64,000 bases of DNA from Amborella trichopoda (Eukaryota; Streptophyta; Magnoliopsida; Amborellales; Amborellaceae), in contig NW_006499603.1 of NCBI RefSeq assembly GCF_000471905.2, positions 4,546,889-4,610,888 on the forward strand, given 5' to 3'. How positions within the stretch are numbered: position 1 is the stretch's first letter; each line of letters begins with the position of its first letter. Below, one piece after another: positions 34,398 through 45,414 of the stretch. The position numbers and the translations under genes are program-made. The notes under the pieces were generated by a model that had not been told where the DNA came from, did no database searches, and saw only the letters and a program-made list of their open reading frames with translations.

Positions 34398-35159
34398 GCT
34401 GGTTTGGTGCCTCGATCTCACCCTTCAGATATGAATGATTAGGCGGCACGTGTCTCGGGTTTTGAGGGAAGACCCAGGACTTTTTTGAGATCGCTCTCTC
34501 GGGAAGATGTTACCAACCGGTGAGGGAGGAATTTAAGGTGGGTTCGAGACAAACTCGGGCTGACTCACGTGGGCGCCCTCTTAGATCATGAAGAAAGCCC
34601 CCTAGTAATAAAATTGGTCGAAATCCCCTCCCTTAGGTTGTATTCTTCTTGTTTTCTGCAATCACACACATATGTGGCAAATGTTATATGGCAGGTGGAT
34701 CAGACCTCACCCTTTTCCTCTTTATTGAACGTACACAAACATGTGCATTCAAAAAGAAGAAGATAAGAAAGATGGGAGAGAAAATAATTCGACTGAACGA
34801 GAGGATCTGAGCGATGACTAAGCTGGTGAATAATTGCCTTGACGTGGTAGCAAAACGAGCTCGATAACTAAGACCGGCTCACAGAATTACTACTAGACGT
34901 CATTATCAATACAGACTAGCTAGGCACGATGGTTAGTCTGTCGTGGCAATAAAGCGGGCCAAGCAATCTTGACAGAACAACATTATGGCTAGACGACAGG
35001 ACTACCCATGAGAGGCTAACCTCAATCCCTCTTAGTCGAATGAAGGAATAACATAATTAAGGCTATGACGAAAGAATAATAAGAGAAGAAGGGAACCTAA
35101 GGGAGGAGGGAGAAGAAGGAAGAGAAGAGTATGAAAAACGAGAGGATGAAAGAGAGAGA

Positions 35160-35390
35160 GGGAAGGAAGACGTAGACGGTGCTAAGTTTTGCAAACTGTG
35201 TTAGAAGGAAGAGAGAGAAAATACAATCGGTGCTAGTCTCCGTTGACTGTATTATATAAAGGAGAAGAGAGAGAAGATGCAGTTGGTGCTAGGCTTCACC
35301 GACTGTTCTAAAAGAAGAGAGAGAAAATACAATCGACGAAGCTTAGTCATAGGAAATCCAATCAGTACTAATCTTCGCCGATTACATTAA
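35160..35390 (-). repeat. U5 hairpin array of Tat-3 5' LTR (about four units)
   Basis: Same CGGTGCTAAG / CGCCGACTG units as 23555-24240 but far fewer. The two LTRs of one element are identical when it inserts, so the array length changed afterwards. Confidence 0.8.
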
Positions 35391-35399
35391 AAGAGGGGG

Positions 35400-35603
35400 A
35401 TGTATGGAGATAGAGATGAGAAGAAGAGAGATAGAGATAGAGATGAGAAAGAGAGGAGAGAAAGAGATAGAGACGAGAAGAGGGGATGAGAGAGAAAGAG
35501 ATAGGGATGAGAAGAAGAGAGAAAGATAAAGACGAGAAAAGGGAAAGAGAGGGAAAGAGCGGAGGAGAGAGAAAGTTACATGCTCGAGGGTATCAACTTT
35601 CTC

Positions 35604-35651
<48 letters not shown>

Positions 35652-35655
35652 AGAT
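35400..35655. repeat. GA-rich tract and (CT)n microsatellite
   Basis: GAGATAGAGATGAGAAGAAG-like purine sequence changes to an almost pure CT run of about 20 repeats at 35610-35651. Confidence 0.95.
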
Positions 35656-35684
35656 GTACCCACAAGATCAAGCAACAATCATAA

Positions 35685-35750
35685 TTTTATTGATTGATCC
35701 AAGAAGAATGAATCTGTCCTTTGTACAAAGAGGCATTACCTGTTTATATA
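35685..35750 (-). promoter_or_regulatory. Tat-3 5' LTR TATA box and polyadenylation signal
   Basis: TATATAA at 35750-35744 and AATAAAA at 35691-35685 on the minus strand. This would be the sense promoter of the inner element. Confidence 0.75.
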
Positions 35751-37329
35751 GAATTGGGCTAAAACATGGGTGCATGCTTGAAAACTACCTAAAATTGAAG
35801 ATAATTACAAATTAATTGAATTTAACGAAATTATAAAAATGAGTGCAAAAGGACTGTTTTGCCCTTGCTTAACAATGTGTGGAATTAAAAAACAGTGCCT
35901 GCTGTTGCTCGAAAACTTGTGTGATCATTTGTGGCCGACCCGAGGTCATTATGATGCCCGTTTGATCAAAATATTATCATCTATATTATCTTCTTCTTGT
36001 AGAGCTCGGCATGACGATCATTTTGATACCAACTTCGAGCCATGAATCATTTTTTTTGAGCTATGATCATGAGACTTGAATTTTGGATGAATCTTGATTA
36101 CTTTGGATCGATTGTGTGCTCATTCCTTGATGTTTCTTCGTGATTTCTTCATTGAATCACACTGACCATGCCGTCACAATCACGTTTCAATAAATGTAGC
36201 TTGATTTTGTGTCCAGATGAAGATTCTGTCGTCTTGAGTTTTTGGTCGGAATCCTGGAATCCAGTGGCTGGAATTTACAGCAGATTTGATGCCTTCATGT
36301 GTGAAATCCTATAGTTCATCGTACGTGAGGTTCAAACCAGAGATAGCCTTAGACCTTACGCACATAATACAATTAGTTTCATGCCGATCGGGTATGTGAG
36401 CAGATCTAGCTCTTCCAATGAGGCGTGATGCTGCTGAATTTTCTGCAACTTCATTCACGGATTAGCCACTTTCATTGAGTTTTTCTCTTTGTTCAGTCAT
36501 CATCACAGGGCATAACCGCATATTAAATTATTCGTCTTATTGAGACGAACATGCTCACCAAATTTGGGAGCGATACGACTTGGAACGAGTGAGATATAGG
36601 CCCCGAAAGTGACTGTTCGTGCCCCCAAAGTGACTGCCTGTGACTTTAATAACAACCACCTTTTAATGGTGTTTAGTGCAGGGTGGTGACATGGGAGTAG
36701 TGTGCGGCCTACCCTTTTTCAGTATTTTACCCATAACTTTCTCTTGGCCCGATTAAGTTGAAATTTTACCCATAACTTTCTCTTGGAGTGCCCAATTAAG
36801 TTGAAATTTTACCCATAACTTTCTCTTCGACCGTGTCAGATCTAATGACGGTGGTCTAAGAGATGTTTGATGCACCAAAAGTATGGCTTTTGTTACAGGG
36901 TCCATTTCAAGGTGCTAAAGATCGATTTGGCTGAAATTGTTTCTTTGTACTCACTACCTTAGACATGTCTGATCGCGATGAAACTTGGTAGGTGGTCGTT
37001 TGAAGTGCTGATGAAGATCTTGACCAATTCTGGGGCCATTATGAGACTATCGGGATTTTCCACTGTTTTGTAGGCTTTATTGACCTGCTTCCTACTTATT
37101 GCTAATCAGGGATGAAGGTGCTGAAAAATACATTCAAACAACTGGGTCTTCACTCAAAAGGAAGGTTGGGAATCAAGTTCGAGAAAATTGTTCCCGGGGA
37201 ACGCTCACGAATGCGGGGATCATAAAATCCCCGATTCGGATAAACGGGTTAGCCATGTGGTGTGCGAAAGCAAGAAAAAACAAGGAAAAACTAGCTAAAC
37301 AAGAATTACCCGACGAAGGGGTAGTAAGT

Positions 37330-37347
37330 CCCTAGTGGATTCGTCAA
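37330..37347 (-). other. Primer-binding site of Tat-2
   Basis: A PBS-equivalent site on the minus strand, two bases inside the LTR end (CACCTAACCA). It is related to TTGGCGACTCCACTGGG. Confidence 0.7.
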
Positions 37348-38214
37348 GCTGGTTAGGTGCCTCGATCTCGCCCTCTAGATCTAGATGATCGGGCGGCATG
37401 CGTCTCAGATTTTGAGGAACCCGAGACTTAGAGATCGCTCTCTCGGGAACCTCGCTCAGGAGCGAGGGCAGGTATACCAACCGATGAGCGAGGAATTTAA
37501 GGTGGGTTTAGGACTTACTCAGGTTGGCTCATGTGGGCGCCCTCTTAGATAACGAAGAAGGCCCCCCAATCGTAGAACTGGTTCGAAATCGCCTCCCTTG
37601 ACTTGTACTCTCTTGTTTCTACAATCACATACACATGGTTAATTTACAAGACAAGTGGGTCAAGTGATCCCTCCTTGTCTTTAGGTGAATGCACATTCAG
37701 AAGAAGAAAAAGGGGAAGAGAATAGATGAAAGAAGAAGAAAGAGACAAAATATAGGAATGGGGAAGATAAAGATTTGACTAGGTGGCTAGATTAACACAC
37801 TAGCTAGACCAGCAAGTGATTGACTTGTCGTGGTAGCAAGACATGCATGGTAACTAGACCGGCACAACGACAATACTACTAGGCGACAGAATGATCATCG
37901 ACCACCCTGGCACGATGGCTAGCCTATCATGGCAATAAGGCGGGTATGGTGACTGAAATTAGCACAACAACATTACTGCTAGACGACGAGACTACCATGA
38001 CAATGCTTGACTTAGCCTCCCTTGATCAAACGAGAGGGAAAGTAGAAGAAGAGAGAAAAGAAAGAGAGAGGGAAAGGCATGCGCAGTACTATCGATGTTA
38101 TGCATGTGAGAAAAAGAAAGGACCGAGAAAGAAAAAGAAGAAGAAAGGGCTAGAAAGAAAGAAGAGAAAAGAGGGAAGAAGAAAGAAGAAAGGGGAATAA
38201 AAGAGAGAGGGGAA

Positions 38215-38790
38215 CACGGGCAACGATCAACTGCTGTCATCCATGATAGAGGAGAGAGAAAGTAGAAGGAAACATGAATGGTGATGAGCTTCTTCCGTCT
38301 ATGACAGAGGAGTGAGAATAGAGAAAAAACATGCACGAAAATGAGCGTCCACCATCCGTGATAGAGAAGAGAAAAGAGAGAAAACATGGACAGTGATGAG
38401 CTTCCACCGTCCATGACAGAGGAATTAGAAGAGAGAGAAGACATGCGCAGTGATGACATCTGTCGTCCATGACGGAGGAATTAAAAGAGAGAGAAGACAT
38501 GGGCGACGATGACATTTTCCATCCATGACAGAGAAATTAAGAGAGAGAAAACACTAATAAAGATGAGCTTCTACTGTCAATGACAGAAGAAAGAAAACAC
38601 GGGCGGTGATGACATCCGCCGTCCATGTCAAAGAAATTGGAAGAGAGAGAACATGGAAGGTGATGAACGTCCGCCGTCCATGACAGAAAAGAAAAGGAAA
38701 GAGAGAAAACATGGACGGTGATGACATCCGCCGTCTATGACAGGGGTTTAACAAGTGGGAGAAAACATTGGCGGCGATGAGCAACCGCTG
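38215..38790 (-). repeat. U5 hairpin array, ATGGACGG type (Tat-2 5' LTR)
   Basis: About ten units. One clear case is ATGGACAGTG (38386-38395), loop ATGAGCTTC, CACCGTCCAT (38405-38414), with nine of ten pairs. Another near 38711 pairs fully when G-U is allowed. Spacers are AGAGAGAGAAAAC-like. Confidence 0.85.
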
Positions 38791-38909
38791 TTCATGACCC
38801 AGAGAAAGACAAGAAAACTTTGACAGAAGCCCGACCCGCCACTCAAGCTAAGGCTCGACTCACTGTTTAGATATTAGAAACAAGAATACTTAATGCCAAG
38901 CGATAAGCT

Positions 38910-39215
38910 CCGCCATGCATGAATAGAGAGAACAGGGATAGAGAAGGAAATTGAAGAAGAAAGAAAGTAAATATAGAAGAGAGAGAAAGAAAGTGGATAA
39001 AGAAGATCAGAGAGGAAAAAGGAAAGAGAGATATAGATGAGAGGAGAGAGAGATATAGAGACAAAGAGAGAGAAAGAGAGAGATGAGATGAGGAAAGAGA
39101 AAGAGAGAGTTGAAATGAGGAGAGATGAGAGAAAAGAGGAGGAGAGAGAAAATTATTTTATTGAAGGGACTGGCCCTTTTCTTGTTTCTCCTCTCTCTCT
39201 TCAAGATGTACCCAC
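38910..39215. repeat. GA-rich tract (Tat-2 5' LTR)
   Basis: GAGAGAAAGAGAGAGATGAG low-complexity sequence between the hairpin array and the polyadenylation signal. Confidence 0.95.
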
Positions 39216-39240
39216 AATTTGAACATGAAAAACTCTCAAA

Positions 39241-39302
39241 TTTTATTGATGAGCTAAAAGAATCAAGGGTCCTTTGACAATTGTGTTTAACATGTACTTA
39301 TA
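39241..39302 (-). promoter_or_regulatory. Tat-2 5' LTR TATA box and polyadenylation signal
   Basis: TATAAGTA at 39302-39295 and AATAAAA at 39247-39241 on the minus strand, as in the 3' LTR copy. Confidence 0.65.
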
Positions 39303-40618
39303 GAATTGGGCCCAAACATGGGTGTACGCCCAAAAACTACCTAAATTGATGATAATTACGCTTTAATTGAATTAAAATAAATTCTAAAATTGGGTGTCAA
39401 AGAACTATTTTTCCCTTACACAACAATCCATGAAATTCGAAAACAATCACTGCTGCTGCCTTATAACTTGTGTGATCTTCCATGGATAATTCGGGGTTGC
39501 TCCGGCTTACGTTTGGTCGAAAGATGGTTGCTTTCTTGTCGGTCTTAGTATGAAGATCGATTTGATACTAACTTAAAGCCATGAATCGCATTTTTAGGCC
39601 ACGATCATGTGACTTGAAATTTGCATATATCTTGAAACCTTCAGATCAATAATGTGCTTGTTTCTTGATTTTTTCCTTGGTTTCTTCGCTAAATCACACT
39701 GAGCATGCCGTCACAATCATGTTTCAAGAAATGCATCTCGATTTTGTATCCGGACAAAAATTTCGTAGTTTTGAGTTTTTTGCCGGAATTTGGAAATCCA
39801 ACGGCTGGAATTTACAGCAGCTTCGACACCTTTGTGTGTGAAATCCAACCATTCATCATATGCGAGGTTCAGACCAGAGACAACCTCGGACCTTACGCAT
39901 ATAATGTCATTGGTTTCACGTCGATTGGGTGTGCGAGCATTGTGATTTGGCCGCTCGAGTGAGGCGTGCTGCTGCTGAATTTTCTACAATTATCTTCACA
40001 AATCATCAACTTCTCTCTAGTTCTTCTCCCTACTCGAGTATCATCAAGGGGCGTGCCACAAATCAAAACGCTTGTATTGATAAGACAAACACGCTCACAA
40101 AATTTGAGAGATATCCGGCTCAAAACGAGTGAGATATGGACCCCAAAAATTGCTACCCGAGGCTGCAAAAACAGTCACTTTTAATGGTGATTTGGTGCAA
40201 GAAGGGCGCACGGGAATAGTGTGCGGCCTACCCCTTTTTGGTCTTTTAGTAATAACTTTGTCCTGAAGTTCTTGATTATGTCAAAATTTGACCTATAAGG
40301 GTTTTCAACTGTGTCGGATCCAATGGCGGTGGTTCCATAGCTGTTTGATGCTTCGAAAGTATATTTCTAATTACGGGGTCCATTTTAAGGTGCGACATGC
40401 TCATTTTTCCGAAATTGTTTCTTTGTCTGCATTGCCTTAGATATGTCGGATTGTGACGAAACTTAGTACGTGGCCTTTTGGAGTGCTTGGGAAGATTCTA
40501 ACCCATTCTAAGGAAATTCTGAGACTATTTGGAATTTCACTGTATGTCGAGGCTTTATTGATTGGCTTCGTCTTTATTCCGCATCAGGAACCAAGCTGTT
40601 GAAAAATATCTTCAAACA

Positions 40619-41820
40619 ACCCCATCTTTCTTAAGCATGCGAGGGCTATGTCTATCCGTTGGAGTAGAGAGTGAGGTCTAAGGATAAAGGGAAATCTGGG
40701 CAACTGCCTTGGAGGCTATAGGTTTCTGTCTGACATTAAGTTGTTGCCCCGGATTCCTTTGTGAGGTCTGGGTGCATGGCTGACCTGATGCGGCTGACTC
40801 AATATGGTACTCTTAGGGAAAACCCTTGAGTACCAGGTCTCGAGGTGTTTGCTTGACGAAGGAAGGGTGAAAAAAGAAGGAAATAGCTCGCGACTCCTCT
40901 TGAGTCGGGATCGGGGAGGAATCTGCAAAGCTGGTGCGTGTGCACCTTTAGAGTTAGCCGTCCGAGTGACTAGGGGGTTAGCCCAAGCTTGATCAGCTGG
41001 TTTGACCTTAAGAGGTCGTGACCTACTAGTTCATGTCTGTAAGGGACAGGGTAGGAGCTTATCTCTTACAGGGTGAAGCTGTGTGTGCTGAGGGGGAGGA
41101 CGAAGTGGTCAACCCTCTTGTGCTTGAGCTGGCAATGAATTAGCATTGTCTCGAGCTTTGGGATGCAGATGCATGGCACGTGAAGGGTTCAGCCTGAGAA
41201 GGCCTAGCCTTGGACGTGAGCTCAAGGCAGAATGAAAGTTTCCTCGAGGTGTGGCTCGAGTGGTTGGACCACGAGCCTTTAGGTGTCGACGAGAGGTGGA
41301 GGTCCCAAGATCTCTGCCTCGGTGTGTCGAGCCTCTAAGCATATAGGTTCGAGGTGGTGAAGGAGTACGGGGGGTGGCCTTGCGGTGACCCTCAAGAGCG
41401 ACGACAACCTGCTTGCCTTTCATGAAAGCGGATGAGGCAGCCTTTCGGTGTAGCTCAGCAATGTGAACGGCAAGGGACTTATCAGTAGCAGAGTGCGTGC
41501 TGTGGGTGGTAGCAAGTGTGCTACCAATGCGAAGGGTCTTAGTGAAGGGCCCACCATGGCTAGAAAGTGGGGAGCTGAGGACCTTCAAGTCCCTTCTCAC
41601 ACCAATCCAAGAAAGAACCTAGAAGTCGAACTGTGAATCCTGACTCAAAAGGAGGGTAGGGAATGAAGCTTGAGAAGCTTGCTTCCCTGGGACAGTCACG
41701 AGTGCGGGGATGAGAAAATTGGCTACTCGGATGAACAGGTTGAATAACCCAGATTCCATGGAATGCCGTGCAGAAAATAAACAATCAAGCAAGAGCAAAC
41801 TAACAAAGGGGTAGCAAGTC
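40619..41820 (-). pseudogene. Tat-1 leader and gag-leader reading frame
   Basis: A 163-residue minus-strand frame at 41600-41109 begins MRRDLKVLSSPLSSHGG and is basic and rich in arginine, threonine and proline. It parallels Tat-3 34136-33537 in position and start. The lower part (41108-40619) has weak gag-side similarity only. Role unproven. Broken element. Confidence 0.5.
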
Positions 41821-41837
41821 CCCAATGGAGTCGCCAA
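41821..41837 (-). other. Primer-binding site of Tat-1
   Basis: The minus strand reads TTGGCGACTCCATTGGG, two bases inside the LTR end. Confidence 0.8.
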
Positions 41838-42599
41838 ACTAGTCGGATGCCTCGATCTCGCCTCTCAGGATCTGGGTGATTGAGTGACACGTGTCTTAGG
41901 TTTAGAAGACCTGAAACCTAAGATCGCTCTCTCGAGAACCTTATTCACAAAACAAGGCTAGGTGCCCAATTAGTCAGAGAGGAATTTTAAACATGAGGTG
42001 GGGACCAACCTCACCTGGGTCAGTGACTTACTAGGGCTGACTCGGGCGGGCGTCCTCTTAGATCATGATGGAAAGCCCCCCAATTGCTTTAGCGGGTTCA
42101 GAATCACCTCCCTTAACCTGCAATCTCCTTGTTTTCTGCAAACACTATCATGGTTAATTTTCAAGACAAGTGGACTGAGGGACCCACCCTTATTTTTCGG
42201 CAATGCACATTCATATGGCATAGAAGATGAGAAGTTAGGGTGATAAATAAGCGGGTTTGAATAAAGAGAGAAAATAGAAGAGGACTTCACAAGGGGACGA
42301 GACTAACATGATAGCTGGACCAGTATAGTGACTGACTCGAAGTGGTAACAAGACGGGCACGGTAACTCAGGCCGACACAATGGTAATACTACTCAAAACC
42401 AAAGCCGATATGACTATTCTAATCTCTTGTGGCAACAAGACGGGCATGGTGCTCAGGACTAGCACGATGGCAATACTTCTAGGCAACCAGACCGCTATGA
42501 CAATGTTAGACTGAGTCTATCCTTTAGTCAAGAGAGGAGAGAATAAAAGAGAAGGAAAGAGAATGAAGAGAAGACGTGATACGGCGAAGGAGGAACGTT

Positions 42600-43280
42600 C
42601 CGACGGAGTTAGGTATCATCACCCACAGCCGTGGAGTAACAGTATTGTGGCCCCTGGACCGCACTGGACACTGTTGCTCCAGGCGAAAGGGTGAGCAGTG
42701 AACTGCAGACGATGTTAGCCATCACCGTCAGCAACATGAGAAGGTAGCACGACCCTTTGCGAGCAACGAGAGGTATCACCATATACGATAGGCAAGAACG
42801 CACAAAAGAAGCTTGTGGACGACGATAAGCATCGTCGCGACCCTTCGCTGGCAGTGATAGGCATCGCCATCTGCGATAGGCACAGGGCACAAGAGAAGCC
42901 CACTGATGGCAATAGGTACAGAGCGCACGAAAGAAGCATGTGGACGGTGATAGGTACAGAGCGCATGAAAGAAGCTTTTGGATGGCGATAAGCATTGCCG
43001 CGACCCTTCACGAGTGACGATATGCATCACCGTCTGCGATAGGCACGCAACAAGGTGAGACCCCTGTGGACAGTAATGGGCAGCGCCGTTTGCAACCCGT
43101 GAGAAGATCGCGGTCGGCGATACACATCGTCATGCATGAACCATGTTGAGGTAAAGAGACAAACAAAGAGACGGAGATTGAGGCTTGTGCATGGTGCTGC
43201 CATCGCCATGCACGACCTGTGAAGCCACTGGGGGGGAAGGAAGAAAGAGGCATGCACGGCACTACCACCGCCGTGCATTG
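42600..43280 (-). repeat. U5 hairpin module of Tat-1 (GCGATAGGCATCGC and GTGCATGG types)
   Basis: Units are longer and less regular than in Tat-2 and Tat-3. Clear stems are GTGCATGGTG (43187-43196) with CGCCATGCAC (43204-43213), and ATGCACGGC (43252-43260) with GCCGTGCAT (43270-43278), the latter a perfect 9-bp stem. Many GGCGATAGGCATCGCC-like units lie between 42600 and 43130. Confidence 0.75.
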
Positions 43281-43468
43281 CCTCTGAGAAAGACTCAAAC
43301 GAAGAGGAAGAAGAAGGCGAGAGAGAAGAAGAGAGAAAAGAAACCCGAGAGAGAAGAAGGGAAGAGAGGGAAAATACCTTAAATGTAGAAGGGGTACTGT
43401 TCTAAGCTTTCTCTCTCCTCTCTCTCCAAAAAAGAAACGTGACCCAAATCGTGCTCTTGAAAGAGAAT

Positions 43469-43538
43469 TTTTATTAATCGAAAGAGTCTCTGTGGGTCCA
43501 AAAGAGAGGCTTTACAATGAGAGGTATGTCTATTTATA
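43469..43538 (-). promoter_or_regulatory. Tat-1 5' LTR TATA box and polyadenylation signal
   Basis: TATAAATA at 43538-43531 and AATAAAA at 43475-43469 on the minus strand. Confidence 0.7.
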
Positions 43539-44846
43539 GACAAGGGTTGAAATGTGGGTGGATCATCCAAAACTAACCCTAATTGATGATAATTACAATT
43601 TATCAAAATTAAGAAAAATAAGAAAATGGGGTGCAAAATGACTAATTTGCCCCTGCTTAACAATTGAGGAAATTCCAAAACAGTCCCTACTGGGAACTTG
43701 AGATGTTCTTGATTCTTCTCGGACGATCCATTGATGATCTGGCATCCAAATGAACAAAAGATGATCGCCATCATGTAGTGGTTGATGCTACAATCATTTT
43801 GATATTAATTTTAAGCCATGAATCATATTTTAAAGGCATGATCACATAACTTAAAATTTGAATAGATCTTGAAAAATTTTGATTGATAGTGCGGCTTCAT
43901 CTCGATGCTTTTCTTCGACTTCTTCACTGCATTGCACTGAGCATGTTACCACGATCGTGTTGTGACAAACGGGGCATGATTTAGTGCCTGAATGAAGTTT
44001 TGAGCAATCTTGGACTTTGGCCTGAATTTGAATCAGGCGGCTGAAAATTACTGTCACTTCGACACCTTCGTGTGCGAAATCCGACCATCCATCGTGTACG
44101 GGGTTCGAACCAATGATTGCCCTAGACCTTACGTACGCTATGGAACTTGTCTCATGTCGATCTGATCCATGAGAGCCGTGATTTAGTCGCTTGAGCAAGG
44201 TGTGTCGTTGTTAATTATCCTGCAACTTCCTTCACGGATCCGCAAATTCTCTCTAGCTTTTCTCAGTGCTCGGGTATTGTCGCGGGGTTTGCCACATATC
44301 AAAATGCTCGTTTCGATGAGACGAACATGCTCCAATAAGTTTGAGCGCAATTCGATATTGGACAAGTGAGATACAAGCGTCGCAAGTCACTACTCATGAC
44401 TGTCCCTTTAATGGAGATTACTTGCAGGGTGACTGCATGGGAATAGTGTGCGGCCTCTCCTGTTTCAATCTTTCGCCCATAACCTTTTCCTAGAGTATCC
44501 GTTTAAGCGAAAATTTGATCCTTGAGGGTTTTCAACTGTGCCAGATTCAATGGAGGTGGTCCCACAGCTGTTTGACACACCGAAAATATAGTTCTACTTA
44601 TAGGTGTCTGTTTCAAGGTGCTAGAGGCTGATTCTGTCGAAATGGTTTCTCAGTCTGCACTGCCTTAGAGATGTCGAAATGCGACAAAACTTGGCAGGAA
44701 ACTTTTTGGAGTCTTCATGAAGATCTTTACATGTTCTAGGGCCATTCTGAGACTGTCAAAATTTCTACTGTCTGTTAGGCTGTAGTGATCGGCTTCTCTT
44801 TTTATTCCTCATCAGTGACCATGGTGCTGAAAAATGTCTTCAAACA

Positions 44847-45414
44847 ACGTCATCTAGAGGAAATCCCTTAGATGCCACGCTCAATGTTGCCTAGGGACCT
44901 CGAAACGATGGGCTTTGCGATGTCTACTCTAGAAGGAGCCGAAAATTTTCGGTGGCCCCTGGTTTATTCTATGGGTCCTTATTATCCATTTTCTAACATC
45001 TAATACAAAAAAACAAGGGAAAATACAGAACCTCCAGTTACAAAAGCCAGAATATGTGGTGTCTGGAGCATAGATCCAAAACACCATCTGAACTCCAAAA
45101 TTCCCTCAAAACCCCAAATTTTGTTTTTTTTCCTTGGTGATTTTCTCATGGGATTTTTTTTTTCCTGTGATTATTTTCAATGAGATTGGCTTTTGATTCT
45201 ATTTCTCTACTTCATTACCACCTTAGCGCCTGACCCTCTAGCATTTGGACTCCAAAATTCCTTGTAACCCCTCAAAATTTGTCTGTTTCTTTTCCTAGAG
45301 ATTTTTCTAAGGGGTTTTCTATTTCTTTTCCATCATTTTTTTTTTATGAATATTGGTTTTAAATTTTATTTAGCTGCTTCTATTTACTTGAGGCTCTTTT
45401 CCTACTTAGGAAAC
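44847..45414. other. Non-element sequence with a 158-bp tandem duplication
   Basis: No gene or known element is visible. The stretch is T-rich, and ACTCCAAAATTCC starts two diverged copies at about 45089 and 45247 (158-bp step), each with a TTTTCCTNGNGATTTTTCT-like part. It begins directly after the start of the Tat-1 LTR, so it may be the DNA into which the outer element inserted. Confidence 0.5.

Larger units (their letters stand above)
23155..37140 (-). mobile_element. Tat-3, inner nested Tat element
   Basis: This is a minus-strand element with 5' LTR 37140-34400, PBS 34397-34381, gag and protease region 34140-30660, antisense region 30620-25927, polypurine tract 25926-25912 and 3' LTR 25911-23155. 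Both LTRs carry the CGGCGCTAGGCTTCGCCG hairpin module, which pairs them with each other and not with the flanking LTRs. Reverse transcriptase and integrase domains are not recognised inside it, so it looks non-autonomous. LTR similarity by eye is near 88-90 per cent. It is broken. Confidence 0.8.
34400..37140 (-). repeat. 5' LTR of Tat-3 (2741 bp)
   Basis: TGTTTGAATG at 37140 to CAAACCA at 34400 on the minus strand. It is complete, with U3, TATA at 35750, polyadenylation signal at 35691, CT/GA tract, a short hairpin array and the conserved tail. Its start abuts the leader of Tat-2 cleanly, as expected for an insertion. Confidence 0.85.
37142..40618 (-). mobile_element. Tat-2, middle element (right part: 5' LTR and leader)
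   Basis: 5' LTR 40618-37350, PBS 37347-37330 and about 190 bp of leader, ending where the intact LTR start of Tat-3 begins. The leader matches Tat-3 34160-34380 and Tat-1 41630-41820. The LTR hairpin type and tail match the 3' LTR at 10800-14054, so I treat both as one element interrupted by Tat-3. Confidence 0.75.
37350..40618 (-). repeat. 5' LTR of Tat-2 (3269 bp)
   Basis: Complete LTR from TGTTTGAAGAT at 40618 to CACCTAACCA at 37350 on the minus strand. Order: U3, TATA (39302), polyadenylation signal (39247), GA-rich tract (38910-39210), hairpin array (38215-38790), conserved tail. Its start abuts Tat-1 gag-leader sequence cleanly. Confidence 0.85.
40619..44846 (-). mobile_element. Tat-1, outer element (right part: 5' LTR, leader, gag start)
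   Basis: 5' LTR 44846-41840, PBS 41837-41821, leader and gag-leader frame down to 40619, where the complete LTR start of Tat-2 begins. I infer it continues at 9138, because gag breaks off at both places and both breaks face the nested block. The LTR begins against non-element sequence at 44847. Confidence 0.65.
41840..44846 (-). repeat. 5' LTR of Tat-1 (3007 bp)
   Basis: From TGTTTGAAGACATTTTTCAG at 44846 to 41840 on the minus strand. It has the shared U3, TATA (43538), polyadenylation signal (43475), short GA tract (43280-43435), its own hairpin module (42600-43280) and the shared tail. Confidence 0.85.

Noticed and set aside
10800-44846. Simple tandem array of one element sharing LTRs by unequal crossing-over
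   Set aside because: Only the LTRs ending at 25911 and 14054 have a polypurine tract beside them. Those ending at 37140 and 40618 abut leader or gag sequence, which fits nested insertion better.
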